From: JAJFHI01 sp050633705
GTDB lineage: Bacteria > Pseudomonadota > Alphaproteobacteria > Rhizobiales > Hyphomicrobiaceae
Direction of reading: 5' to 3'
Assembly (NCBI GenBank): GCA_050633705.1
Contig: JBOEGZ010000002.1
Span: 248,001 to 312,000 of the forward strand
Length of the DNA: 64,000 bases
Both the position numbers and the translations under genes were made by a program. Positions 34,984 through 44,272 of the stretch are shown here, piece after piece. The notes below the pieces were generated by a model that worked only from the letters and a program-made list of their open reading frames with translations, was not told the origin of the DNA and did not search any database. Each line of letters begins with the position of its first letter. Within the stretch, counting starts at the first letter, position 1.

Positions 34984-35436
34984 ATGGCGACGGTAAAGAT
35001 AAATGGTGATGAGCGCGTTCTTGACGCGTCAAATGATACGAACTTGCTTTGGGCAATTCGTGATATGGCCGGGTTGACCGGCACGAAATACGGTTGTGGT
35101 GCAGGGCTTTGTGGTGCTTGCACTGTTCACGTCGACGGTGTTGCAACACGCTCCTGCCTTTTGACGGTTGGGGAAGTTGCAGGAAAGTCTGTGACCACGA
35201 TCGAGGGCCTCTCGAAAGATGGCAATCATCCGGTACAGGTTGCATGGCGTGATGAAAACGTTCCGCAATGCGGCTTTTGTCAAGCAGGTCAGATTATGCA
35301 GGCCGCGAGCTTGTTGAAGGAAAAACCAAATCTAACTGATCAGGAAATTCTAGACGGAATGTCTGGAAATATTTGCCGTTGTGGCTGCTATCAACGTATT
35401 ACTGCGGCCGTTCGCCGTGCTGCTACTGGGAGTTAA
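34984..35436 (+). CDS. Two-[2Fe-2S] small subunit of a molybdenum hydroxylase
   Basis: A 150-residue iron-sulfur subunit of the xanthine-oxidase family (IorA/CoxS-like). The plant-type ferredoxin cluster is CGAGLCGACTVHVDG plus a fourth Cys in RSCLLTVGE; the second cluster is CGFCQAGQI and CRCGCYQRI. AGAGGAG lies before the ATG. It overlaps nothing and is followed 5 bases later by the large subunit. It passes electrons from the molybdenum site to an acceptor; there is no FAD subunit, as in isoquinoline or aldehyde oxidoreductases of the periplasmic type. Confidence 0.93.
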   Translation: MATVKINGDERVLDASNDTNLLWAIRDMAGLTGTKYGCGAGLCGACTVHVDGVATRSCLLTVGEVAGKSVTTIEGLSKDGNHPVQVAWRDENVPQCGFCQAGQIMQAASLLKEKPNLTDQEILDGMSGNICRCGCYQRITAAVRRAATGS

Positions 35437-35440
35437 GCAC

Positions 35441-37777
35441 ATGTTGCATAATTTAGATAAAGCTATTGGTGAAGCCTCATCCGCCGACAGTTCGCGCGGC
35501 AAGGCTACAAACGTAATTTTAGACAAACCTACACGCCGCGGTTTCTTGCAAGGCACGGGTGCCCTGTTTGCTCTTGGTGCTTTCACGGCTCCTGCTGAAG
35601 CCTTCGTTCGCTATAAGACGGGTGGCGATGCGATGGCTCATGGATTGAAGTACGATCCTTTGATCTTCGTTGAAATCGGTTCAGATGGAATTGTCACCAT
35701 TGTTGCGCACCGTGCCGAGATGGGAACCGGGTCAAGAACGTCTCTCCCGATGGTACTTGCTGATGAAATGGGCGCCGATTGGAAGCAGGTAAAACTCAAA
35801 CAAGCTGAGGGTGATGAGCTTAAGTACGGCAACCAAGACACGGATGGGTCTCGCTCGATGCGGCATCACATTCAAAGTATGCGCCAAATGGGAGCATCGG
35901 TCCGTTATATGTTGGCTGCTGCTGCCGCAAAGAAATGGGGTGTTGATCCATCAAAGGTGAAGGTTGGCGTCCACACAGTCACAAGCGGAAATAAAAAGGC
36001 CAGTTTTGGTGAGTTAGCCAAAGCTGCAATGACTCAAAAAGTTCCGAAATTTGAAGATTTGACCTTCAAAAAGGAATCGGAGTTCCGCTACATCGGTAAA
36101 GGCAATGTCGGCATTTATGATCTGCACGACATTACAACGGGTAAGGCCGTTTACGGTGCTGATGTCATCATTCCAGGCATGAAGTATGCTGCGATCGCTC
36201 GTCCGGCAGTTGTCGGAGCGCCGCCAAAAAAATACGATGATAGCGCCGCTCGTGCCATTTCAGGTGTTGAGGCAGTTCTTGGACTGCCGATCTCGATTAT
36301 GCCGGCCAAGTTTGCACCGCTCGGTGGTATCGCCGTCATTGCATCAAACACGGATGCAGCGATTAAGGGACGAGACGCCCTCAAAATAGAATGGGGCGAC
36401 AGTCCGCATTCTAAGTATGACAGCGAAGCTTTCAAAGCTGAGATGTACAAAACTGCGAAGGAGCCTGGAAAAGTTTTCCGTAGCGAGGGAGATTACGAGA
36501 AGGCTGCAAAAGCTGCCGACAAAGTGTTCACGCGCTCATACTATCAGGCGCATATGGCTCATGCCGCAATGGAACCACCCGTCGCGGTTGCCAATGTCAA
36601 GGACGGCAAAGCTGAGATTTGGGCACCTGTTCAATCTCCGTATGGCGCGCGTCAAGACATTGCTAAGGCGCTCAACATGAATGAGGCCAATGTCCGTGTG
36701 AACGTCACGCTTCTGGGTGGTGCGTTTGGGCGCAAGTCGAAATGCGACTTTGCAATCGAGGCGGCACTTCTCAGCCAAAAGATTGGTGCTCCGGTCAAAG
36801 TTCAATGGACAAGAGAGGACGATATTCGTCACTCATTCTATCACACGACGTCTGTCGAACGGATCGAAGTTGCGTTGGATAAAAAAGGTGTGGTTACGGG
36901 GTGGCGTCATAACTCTGTTGCACCGTCGATCTTGTCGACATTCGCGCCAGACAGTGGTCATCAGTTCTTCATCGAAACTGGCATGGGACATGTCGACATT
37001 CCCGTCGAAGCTCCCAACATGCTTGTCGAGAACGGGAACGCGAAGGCGCATACTCGGATCGGCTGGTTCCGGTCGGTTTCGAATATCCCTCGCGCCTTCG
37101 CAGCTCAATCATTCATGGCTGAGCTAGCACATGAGCTTGGGCGGGATGAAAAAGAAGTTATGCTGCAGTTGATCGGATCCGATCGTACGCTCAAACCAAA
37201 GACTCAAGGCTTTCCGAAGGACTTTTGGGACTATGGCGAAGTGTACGAAGAGTATCCCATTGATACAGGCCGACTGAAAAATGTGCTGAACCTAGCTGCT
37301 GATAAAGCAAGTTGGGGTAAGAAACTGCCGGCCGGTCAGGGTATGGGATTAGCAGCCCACCGTTCGTTTGTAACTTATACTGCAGCCGCAGCTCGTGTAG
37401 AGATCGTCAAAGGTCAAATCCGCGTTCCAGAGATTCACCTCGCGGTTGACTGTGGGTTTGCAGCCAACCCTGAACGTATTCGTTCTCAAATCGAGGGTGC
37501 ATGCGTACAGGGTATGACGCTGGCTATGCACAGTGGGGTATCTTTCAAGGATGGTGCTGCGGTAGAATCCAACTTCCACGATTACAAAATGGTACGGTCG
37601 GATAACTATCCTGAAAAAGTCCACGTCCACATTGTGGAGCATCCATTCTCTGTCCACGCAGCAGGCGTGGGCGAACCTGGTGTGCCCCCAATCGCACCAG
37701 CCATTGCCAACGCCATATTCAAAGCGACCGGCAAGCGTTTGCGTGAGATGCCCTTCGGAGACACGATCGAGGCATAA
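35441..37777 (+). CDS. Molybdopterin-binding large subunit of an exported aldehyde oxidoreductase-type hydroxylase
   Basis: A 778-residue molybdenum subunit of the IorB/periplasmic aldehyde oxidase group. The start is set at MLHNLDKAIG because the longer frame runs into the small-subunit gene. A twin-arginine signal (TRRGFLQGTGALFALGAF) precedes the mature protein, so the complex should fold in the cytoplasm and be exported with its partner. Cofactor-binding stretches include GGAFGRKSKCDFAIEAALL and the active-site glutamate loop GVGEPGVPPIAPAIANAIF. Given the upstream alcohol dehydrogenase, oxidation of the resulting aldehyde to acid is the simplest role. Substrate unproven. Confidence 0.92.
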   Translation: MLHNLDKAIGEASSADSSRGKATNVILDKPTRRGFLQGTGALFALGAFTAPAEAFVRYKTGGDAMAHGLKYDPLIFVEIGSDGIVTIVAHRAEMGTGSRTSLPMVLADEMGADWKQVKLKQAEGDELKYGNQDTDGSRSMRHHIQSMRQMGASVRYMLAAAAAKKWGVDPSKVKVGVHTVTSGNKKASFGELAKAAMTQKVPKFEDLTFKKESEFRYIGKGNVGIYDLHDITTGKAVYGADVIIPGMKYAAIARPAVVGAPPKKYDDSAARAISGVEAVLGLPISIMPAKFAPLGGIAVIASNTDAAIKGRDALKIEWGDSPHSKYDSEAFKAEMYKTAKEPGKVFRSEGDYEKAAKAADKVFTRSYYQAHMAHAAMEPPVAVANVKDGKAEIWAPVQSPYGARQDIAKALNMNEANVRVNVTLLGGAFGRKSKCDFAIEAALLSQKIGAPVKVQWTREDDIRHSFYHTTSVERIEVALDKKGVVTGWRHNSVAPSILSTFAPDSGHQFFIETGMGHVDIPVEAPNMLVENGNAKAHTRIGWFRSVSNIPRAFAAQSFMAELAHELGRDEKEVMLQLIGSDRTLKPKTQGFPKDFWDYGEVYEEYPIDTGRLKNVLNLAADKASWGKKLPAGQGMGLAAHRSFVTYTAAAARVEIVKGQIRVPEIHLAVDCGFAANPERIRSQIEGACVQGMTLAMHSGVSFKDGAAVESNFHDYKMVRSDNYPEKVHVHIVEHPFSVHAAGVGEPGVPPIAPAIANAIFKATGKRLREMPFGDTIEA

Positions 37778-38252
37778 CCACAATCTCGCCGTCAGGGCTC
37801 AATCGCCCTGACGGCAAAAATGCCAGCCAGAATACGTTCTGAGGTTGAGAGGACATCCTCCCGGCAATACTGGCAGGTGGGAATGGGAGGCAATGATGGT
37901 TGTTGCAGACGATGCACATGCAAACCATCATCTGATGCTATTTATTGAAATTGTTTCGATGCTTTGGTGACTGCAACTCTTGCAACACTATGATTAAGTG
38001 AGGTCTGATAGTATTTCAGCCTCGATGACAATGTCGGTCTACGTATGATGTTTAATTTTTAAACCACTGAAATTAATTCGGTGCAAAGTAGAGCCATATG
38101 ATCCGACATGTAGTATTATCATACTACAAGTATACAATAAACATGTTCGTATTCTGCAGTTGCGGGAATGATTGACGTAACTGGCCGTCGGTTTGGCCGC
38201 TACGAGTCCTGCGGTTGCCACGTTGGAAGATTGAAGTGGTATCGTGCAAAAG
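37778..38252. other. Gap holding an end-of-operon hairpin and a palindrome
   Basis: No gene is supported. A perfect 11-base stem (GCCGTCAGGGC 37788-37798 / GCCCTGACGGC 37805-37815) lies 10 bases after the large-subunit stop; an A-run, not a T-run, follows, so it may stabilise the message rather than terminate it. Further on, GTAGTAT-TATC-ATACTAC at 38110-38127 is a palindrome 125 bases before the GntR start and a candidate operator. Confidence 0.55.
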
Positions 38253-39068
38253 ATGTCAAAATCAAAGATTGTCAAGATTTCAGAACACAACACGAATGCC
38301 GTGTTCGATCCAATCAATCATGGCTCCGTTGTCGATCACGTTGTTGATCAGATCGAAACCATGATCGTTACGGGCATTCTGAAGGAAGGTCGTAAGCTTC
38401 CGCCCGAACGTGAAATGGCTGATGTCTTACAGGTTTCTCGGCCAAAGTTGCGAGAAGCTCTGAAACGCCTCGAAGCTGATGACCTTATTGTCGTTCGACA
38501 CGGGGGAGGGACGTTTGTCGGTCCACTTGTGGGAAAAGCAATGTCTCCCGCTCTAACCGAATTATATTCGCGGCACCAGGGCGCCTTTTTCGACTATCTC
38601 GAATATCGCCGTGAGCAGGAAGGTTTTGCAGCTGCTCTTGCAGCTGAACGCGCAACGGATATTGATTGCGAGATCATCGCGGACATTTTGGTCGAAATGG
38701 ATCGTGCCCATGAAACGAATGATCGAAAAGCGGCACAAAAAGCTGATATGAATTTTCACACTGCTATTGTCGATTCTAGCCACAATACGACATTGATCCA
38801 CATGATGGCTTCAATCTATGACCTCACTCAAAAGGCAATTTTCTATAACCGTGATTACCTGCACACACTGGAGAATTCTGCAGAACGACTTTTAGAACAA
38901 CATCACAAAATTGCGCAGGCCATTTTTGACCGTGATCCCAAAGGGGCAAAGAAAGCCGCGCATGATCACTTGGACTATGTGGAGAGATCAGTTCGACGCG
39001 GGTACGAGGTTGCGAAACGAAAAAAGACGTCCTCAAAAATGAAGTTGATGAGCAAGAATGCGTCGTAG
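38253..39068 (+). CDS. GntR-family (FadR/FCD type) regulator, probably of lactate use
   Basis: A 271-residue repressor or activator; the ATG at 38253 is preferred over GTG at 38244. The winged helix spans about 25-95 (LPPEREMADVLQVSRPKLRE, GGTFVGP) and an FCD ligand domain follows (about 105-235) with metal-type residues in ADMNFHTAIVDSSHN and a later HHKIAQAIFDRD / AAHDHLDYV. Such LldR/PdhR-like proteins sense lactate, pyruvate or similar acids. It faces the lutABC operon tail to tail, and an ATTGGT...ACCAAT repeat sits before lutA. Confidence 0.9.
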   Translation: MSKSKIVKISEHNTNAVFDPINHGSVVDHVVDQIETMIVTGILKEGRKLPPEREMADVLQVSRPKLREALKRLEADDLIVVRHGGGTFVGPLVGKAMSPALTELYSRHQGAFFDYLEYRREQEGFAAALAAERATDIDCEIIADILVEMDRAHETNDRKAAQKADMNFHTAIVDSSHNTTLIHMMASIYDLTQKAIFYNRDYLHTLENSAERLLEQHHKIAQAIFDRDPKGAKKAAHDHLDYVERSVRRGYEVAKRKKTSSKMKLMSKNAS

Positions 39069-39089
39069 CAATCACTACGGTATTATTGT

Positions 39090-39764
39090 TTAAGCTTTCA
39101 CGGTGTCTTTTGAGTTCAAATCGTCAATCAGAAATAGGTGTAGCGCCAGTGGGCCGTGTGCACCAAGCTCCAGCGATTGTTCAATGTCAGCGGTGCGCGA
39201 TGGTCCCGTTATTAGGTTGACCGTGCGCGGGTCTTGACCTGAAGCTCGTAGACGTTTCCACATTCCTTCAAAACCAGCTTCAATTTCGGATTTTTTGAGT
39301 ACTGCAAAATGGGTTTCTCCGAGAAAGTTCAGCGTGACGGGGTTGCTCGGTCCGGAAAGAAGCATCAGCGTTCCAGTTTCAGCAGACGCGCAATAAGCGC
39401 GTGTTAAAGTTGCCGGTTCCTTCAACCGACCAGGACCAATGCTGACTTCGATATTCGACCAATCGAGTGAAGCAAATTCAGCTTCAGATCCCAAGCGTAT
39501 GCTTTGACCAAGGTTTCTACTGCGCAATTGTTGGGACACAATTTCGGGAAGTTTGTCGATACCTGAAAGCTCGGAATAGGTCCCGTGCATCTCCTGGAAG
39601 CTGTTGAGAAATTGGGCAACGCGCCCGCTACCGTTCAGTTGCGCGATGGCCGGTGTTGGCGCCTTCGGTGCGTTTGCCCAAGCCATCTTTGTCAGCTTGC
39701 GCTCATCTGCAGTACCCAGGCCGCGTCGCATACCCCTTAATATTCGCTCGCGTGCACTACTCAT
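39090..39764 (-). CDS. lutC: LutC-like lactate utilization protein
   Basis: A protein of about 224 residues of the LUD domain family. The start is set at MSSARERILRGMRRG, whose ATG overlaps the lutB stop as ATGA; the longer frame is internal to lutB. The LUD core shows LTRAYCASAETGTLMLLSGP, NFLGETHFAVLKKSEIE and NLITGPSRTADIEQSLELGA, the last being the family signature. With LutA and LutB it forms an L-lactate oxidase complex that feeds electrons to the quinone pool. Confidence 0.93.
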   Translation of the reverse strand: MSSARERILRGMRRGLGTADERKLTKMAWANAPKAPTPAIAQLNGSGRVAQFLNSFQEMHGTYSELSGIDKLPEIVSQQLRSRNLGQSIRLGSEAEFASLDWSNIEVSIGPGRLKEPATLTRAYCASAETGTLMLLSGPSNPVTLNFLGETHFAVLKKSEIEAGFEGMWKRLRASGQDPRTVNLITGPSRTADIEQSLELGAHGPLALHLFLIDDLNSKDTVKA

Positions 39765-41188
39765 GTCCGCCTCTTGTGTTGAGACCATTGGCGTTGAAAA
39801 GTCGGTGCTTGCGGTGCAGTCATATCGCGGTAGCGCGTCCAACCACCCATTAGAGGCATGTACGAAAACCGGCCTTTGCCGTTGGCGAAAATGCGCAGGA
39901 GCTGGTTCGCCCAACTGGTGCAGAAATGATAGAGCTTGGGACGCTTGGCGAAAAATCCCCAAAACGACAAACCGTAGCGCACAACAGGTGGGCTCAAATT
40001 CTTGTCGAATTCACGCTCACGCCAATGGCGCATCATTTTTGGAAGGGGGATTCGCATTGGGCATACGGCTTCACAACGTCCGCAAAACGTCGATGCGTTG
40101 GGGAGATGTCCGCTTTCGTCAATGCCAGTCAACGCGGGTGTTAAAACGGCGCCCATCGGGCCTGGATAAACCGAACCGTAGGCATGACCACCGACAGCCT
40201 GATAAACGGGGCAGTGGTTCATGCATGCCCCGCATCGAATACAGCGCAGCATATCTTGGAAATCACTCCCGAGCATCAGTGACCGACCATTATCAACGAG
40301 AACCACGTGATATTCTTGTGGTCCATCTGGGTCATCTATGCGACGAGGACCGTTGGAAAATGTTGTATAGGACGTTATTGGTTGTCCGGTAGCTGAGCGC
40401 GCCAGAACCCGCAAGACTGTTGTGGCGTCGTCGAGCGTTGGGACAACTTTCTCTAAACTTGCAACAACGATGTGAATTCGCGCCAGTGATTGTGTTAAAT
40501 CCCCGTTTCCCTCATTCGTAACAATGACGGACTGCCCGGTTTCTGCGATCAACATGTTGGCGCCGGTGACACCAACATCTGCACGAAAATACTTTTCTCG
40601 CAGGACCTGACGTGCTTCTTGCACGAGACTTGAGCTGTCGGCAAAGCGGCGGTTAGGGTCGAGTTGGCTGTGGGCGGCACGAAATTCTTGTTCGACTTGT
40701 TCTTTGTTCACGTGCACGGCTGGCGCAATAATGTGACTGGGTGTTTCGTGGCGCAATTGGATGATGTATTCACCAAGGTCCGTCTCTATGACTTCATAGC
40801 CAGCCCCTTCCAACGCATGATTGAGCTCAATTTCCTCCGTCACCATCGACTTACCCTTGCAGATGGTTTTAGCTTTGGCATCTGCGCAGATATCGAGCAC
40901 GATTTGTTGGGCGTCCTGTATGTTTTCTGCCCAATGAACGTGTCCGCCAGCATTCGTTACGGCGTGTTCGTAGTCTTCCAAATAGAGGTCCAGGTGTTCG
41001 AGCGTATGGTTTTTCATATCGCGCGCGGCATCGCGTAAATCATCAAATTCAGGAAGGTTGTTGCGTGCGACCGCTCGTTTCTCGACAAATCCACCGCTCA
41101 CACGACGCAGTGTCCCTTGTAGGGTTTTGTTGTTGAGCGCCGCATCGACATTATCAGGGAAGATCTTTGCCTTGGGATGTTGGTTCAT
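39761..41188 (-). CDS. lutB: LutB-like iron-sulfur lactate utilization protein
   Basis: A 475-residue protein with an N-terminal LUD domain (about 75-300; GVTGANMLIAETGQSVIVTN) and two [4Fe-4S] motifs near residue 320-380, CIRCGACMNHCPVYQAVGG and CGRCEAVCPMRIPLPK, followed by a short tail. It is the central iron-sulfur subunit of the LutABC L-lactate oxidation system. It overlaps lutA and lutC by four bases each, so the three genes are translationally coupled. Confidence 0.95.
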   Translation of the reverse strand: MNQHPKAKIFPDNVDAALNNKTLQGTLRRVSGGFVEKRAVARNNLPEFDDLRDAARDMKNHTLEHLDLYLEDYEHAVTNAGGHVHWAENIQDAQQIVLDICADAKAKTICKGKSMVTEEIELNHALEGAGYEVIETDLGEYIIQLRHETPSHIIAPAVHVNKEQVEQEFRAAHSQLDPNRRFADSSSLVQEARQVLREKYFRADVGVTGANMLIAETGQSVIVTNEGNGDLTQSLARIHIVVASLEKVVPTLDDATTVLRVLARSATGQPITSYTTFSNGPRRIDDPDGPQEYHVVLVDNGRSLMLGSDFQDMLRCIRCGACMNHCPVYQAVGGHAYGSVYPGPMGAVLTPALTGIDESGHLPNASTFCGRCEAVCPMRIPLPKMMRHWREREFDKNLSPPVVRYGLSFWGFFAKRPKLYHFCTSWANQLLRIFANGKGRFSYMPLMGGWTRYRDMTAPQAPTFQRQWSQHKRRT

Positions 41189-41967
41189 GGCTTGTCACCA
41201 ATTCCGGGCGTGTCCAGCGTACCCGCTAAGACTTCCGCCACATGTCGAACCTCGACGTCTTTTTCCTCGCGCGACAACTTACCTTTAATGTTCATCAAAC
41301 AGCCAAGGTCTCCAGCCATGAGCAACGGGGCTTGTGTGGCTTCGACATTGACGGATTTCTTTCCCACCATCACATTCGAAATATCAGAATATTTGACACA
41401 GAATGTGCCGCCGAATCCGCAACAAACTTCAGCGTCTTGCATTTCAACTAACCGCATCCCATCGACGCTGGCCAGCAACTGGCGTGGTTGATTTTTGATG
41501 CCGAGGCTGCGTAATCCGGAACAGCTGTCGTGATACGTGGCATTGCCCGAAAATTTGGCATCCACGCTTTTGACATGAAGGACATCTGTCAGAAAGGAGA
41601 TTAATTCGTAGGATTTAACAGCTAAGGCGCGCGCACGCGCAGCCCACTTTTCATCGTCGCGCAACATCTCTGGAAAATCTTTCACCAGCGTTGCTGCACA
41701 GGACCCAGACGGGACAACCACATAGTCGTAAGTTTCAAAGGTCTTGATAACATCGCGTGCAATATCTTGAGCAGTTGATCGATCACCGGAATTCCATGCT
41801 GGTTGACCGCAGCATGTTTGTGCAGCTGGCACTTCGACCTTGCATCCCGCGTCCTGCAACAGTTTTACAGCAGCCCATCCGATAGACGGCCGGAGAAAAT
41901 CAACCAGACAGGTGACGAACAAACCGACGCTTTTGGTGCGAGCTTGACAATTATCAATATCTGACAC
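41185..41967 (-). CDS. lutA: LutA-like CCG-domain iron-sulfur protein
   Basis: A 260-residue protein with two cysteine-rich CCG domains (QTCCGQPAWNSGD and AEVCCGFGGTFCVKYSDIS), as in LutA and the GlpC/HdrB group. The start is GTG at 41967, with GAGGG upstream. It opens the lutABC operon. An ATTGGT/ACCAAT inverted repeat 12-34 bases upstream may be the operator of the FCD-type regulator at 38253. Confidence 0.94.
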   Translation of the reverse strand: MSDIDNCQARTKSVGLFVTCLVDFLRPSIGWAAVKLLQDAGCKVEVPAAQTCCGQPAWNSGDRSTAQDIARDVIKTFETYDYVVVPSGSCAATLVKDFPEMLRDDEKWAARARALAVKSYELISFLTDVLHVKSVDAKFSGNATYHDSCSGLRSLGIKNQPRQLLASVDGMRLVEMQDAEVCCGFGGTFCVKYSDISNVMVGKKSVNVEATQAPLLMAGDLGCLMNIKGKLSREEKDVEVRHVAEVLAGTLDTPGIGDKP

Positions 41968-41978
41968 TGGCGCCCTCT

Positions 41979-42001
41979 ATTGGTTTACTTTGTTTACCAA
42001 T
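41979..42001. promoter_or_regulatory. Candidate GntR operator before lutA
   Basis: ATTGGT (41979-41984) and ACCAAT (41996-42001) form an inverted repeat around TTACTTTGTTT. FadR-type regulators commonly bind TGGT-N-ACCA sites, although the spacing here is wider than usual. It covers the space just ahead of the lutA ribosome site. Confidence 0.5.
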
Positions 42002-42603
42002 AAGGTTACATAAGTATGCGACGATAAGCAATCGGATTGTGAAAAACCTGCGCTCTGGTGAAGAGACATAAGCGTACTTGCCATGCAGACGTGAGATAAG
42101 CCGCTTTTCAACCTTTTGGAGGATATTTATCGCCTATTTTGGCATTTTCAATCAGAGAAACTTTTCAGTCCACTATAGTGCCTACTTGGACATGTACGGC
42201 TGAGACGTATCGAGCTATTTCGGAGTGAAGGACCGTTTCCATTTTTGTTTCATCGATCGCCAGCAGCAGATCGCAAACTTTGTCATCCCAACCTGTTTCA
42301 GGAACAACGTCGACGATTAGTCCAGGAGCCGCGTTCGATGCCTTGGAGACCTTTGCAAATGCACCATCTTCCGTATCGCCTGACCCCAGCAAAGTTATGT
42401 GAAGAATGTCGGATAAGTACGGATAGCGATTTTAGTCCTGTTCTGTTTTTTTATTGACGTAGTCCCCAGCAAAGAATTCGCAAGTGTACAAGTGATGGTT
42501 TCGAGGCCGCTTAAATCCCTCAATATGAATGCCTTGAATATTCTACTTTAATCTCCACAGCGCCCAGAATCACACAAATTCTTAGAGATTGAACCAAAAG
42601 ACC
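42002..42603. other. Gap between lutA and the UxaA-type dehydratase gene
   Basis: About 600 bases between divergent genes. A 75-codon frame on the minus strand (42165-42392) has an ordinary-looking composition but no recognised features, ribosome site or neighbours, so it is not called. Nothing else stands out. Confidence 0.4.
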
Positions 42604-44133
42604 ATGCCCTCAGACAACAAAGCACCTCGCTCACTCCGTCTTCATGAAAACGACAATGTCATTGTTGCCATTGACGGTTTGATGCCGGGTATGACGGTGC
42701 AGAACATTGAAACAACGACGCGTGTGATGCGGGGCCATAAAATGGCATCGCTGAAAATCGAAAAGGGTGCGCCTGTCATTAAATTCGGACAAATAATTGG
42801 CTTCGCCAGCGAGGACATTACACCCGGCCAACACGTTCACAATCACAACTGTGCCTATAGTGTATTCGAGCGCGACTATGCCTTCTGTGAAGGCGCCAAA
42901 AACGAAGATATACTACCAGTCGAGCAACAACAGACATTCCAGGGCTTTCGCCGTCCGAACGGCAAGGCCGGCACGCGCAACTACGTTGCTATTTTAACAA
43001 GTGTCAATTGCGCAGCTTCAGTTGCACGCTTCATGGCCGAAGAAGTAAATAAATCAGAGCTTCTAGCCCAGTTCCCAAACGTAGACGGTGTCGTCTCATT
43101 CGTTCACGGCACAGGCTGCGGCATGGCAGGTAGCGGAACCGGTTTTGAATTCCTTGAGCGCACACAATGGGGCATGGCGGCGCATCCGAACATTGCTGCA
43201 GCACTCATTGTCGGTCTTGGCTGCGAAGTTTTTCAAATCGCTCGCATGAAAGAAAAGTACGGCCTGAAAGAAGGCCAAAATCTATTCACTATGACCATTC
43301 AAGATTCTGGTGGCACACGAAAAACGATCGAAGCAGGCGTGGAACGGATCAAGGAGCTGTTGCCAATTGCTAACAATGCGGTCCGCGAAACCTTGCCCGC
43401 ATCTGCGTTGATGGTTGCTCTGCAATGCGGCGGTTCGGACGGCTACTCTGGCATTACAGCCAACCCAGCACTCGGCATTGCCGCTGACAAATTGGTGCGT
43501 CACGGCGGCACCGTACTGCTTGGCGAAACACCTGAAATCTATGGTGCTGAACATCTACTGACGCGCCGTGCGGCCACTTTGGAAGTTGGTCGCAAACTAG
43601 TCGACATTATCGAATGGTGGAAGGATTACACCGCCCGCAACGATGGCTCGATGGACAATAATCCAACGCCCGGCAACAAAGCCGGTGGTCTGACAACAAT
43701 CCTCGAGAAATCGCTCGGTGCTGCCGCCAAAGGCGGGTCGACGACATTGCGCGGCGTTTATCGCTACGCCGAACAAGTCGACACCACAGGCTTTTGCTTC
43801 ATGGACACTCCAGGCTATGACCCTGTTGCAGTAACAGGGCAAGTTGCGGGGGGTTGTAATGTCGTCACTTTCACCACAGGTCGCGGCTCGGCCTTTGGCT
43901 GCAAGCCGTCGCCCTCAATTAAGCTTGCCACCAACTCTGAAATGTACCGTCGCTTGGCTGACGACATGGACATAAACTGCGGTGATGTGCTCGACGGTGT
44001 TTCGCTTGAAGACAAGGGTCAGGAAATATTCGACAACATCCTTCGCGTTGCCTCTGGCGATAAAACAAAGTCTGAGTTGCTCGGATACGGTGATAACGAA
44101 TTTGTCCCCTGGCAAGTCGGCGCCATTATGTAA
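42604..44133 (+). CDS. UxaA-family altronate/galactarate-type dehydratase
   Basis: A 509-residue iron-dependent sugar-acid dehydratase. The ATG at 42604 is preferred over TTG five codons earlier. An N-terminal SAF domain (about 1-100; DNVIVAIDGLMPGMTVQ and HVHNHNCAY) is fused to the catalytic UxaA domain (about 110-505), with FRRPNGKAGTRNYVAIL, HGTGCGM, LQCGGSDGYSGITANPALG and FTTGRGSAFGCKPSPSIKL. Family members act on altronate, galactarate, and in split form on sulfolactate. No matching dehydrogenase or transporter is adjacent, so the substrate cannot be fixed. Confidence 0.9.
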   Translation: MPSDNKAPRSLRLHENDNVIVAIDGLMPGMTVQNIETTTRVMRGHKMASLKIEKGAPVIKFGQIIGFASEDITPGQHVHNHNCAYSVFERDYAFCEGAKNEDILPVEQQQTFQGFRRPNGKAGTRNYVAILTSVNCAASVARFMAEEVNKSELLAQFPNVDGVVSFVHGTGCGMAGSGTGFEFLERTQWGMAAHPNIAAALIVGLGCEVFQIARMKEKYGLKEGQNLFTMTIQDSGGTRKTIEAGVERIKELLPIANNAVRETLPASALMVALQCGGSDGYSGITANPALGIAADKLVRHGGTVLLGETPEIYGAEHLLTRRAATLEVGRKLVDIIEWWKDYTARNDGSMDNNPTPGNKAGGLTTILEKSLGAAAKGGSTTLRGVYRYAEQVDTTGFCFMDTPGYDPVAVTGQVAGGCNVVTFTTGRGSAFGCKPSPSIKLATNSEMYRRLADDMDINCGDVLDGVSLEDKGQEIFDNILRVASGDKTKSELLGYGDNEFVPWQVGAIM

Positions 44134-44272
44134 AATTCGTACGGTACGACGCTGCCATGCACTCAAGAAACATCCTGCCAGCAAACCGTAACCGACCGGC
44201 TTTCTACCCATCCCACTTGCAGCCCGAACGGGCGCTGTTGCAGACATCTTCGCGAAGGCTCAAACTGGCAAA

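Noticed and set aside
42165..42392. A 75-codon minus-strand gene between lutA and the dehydratase
   Set aside because: Composition is plausible, but no ribosome site, family or operon context supports it.
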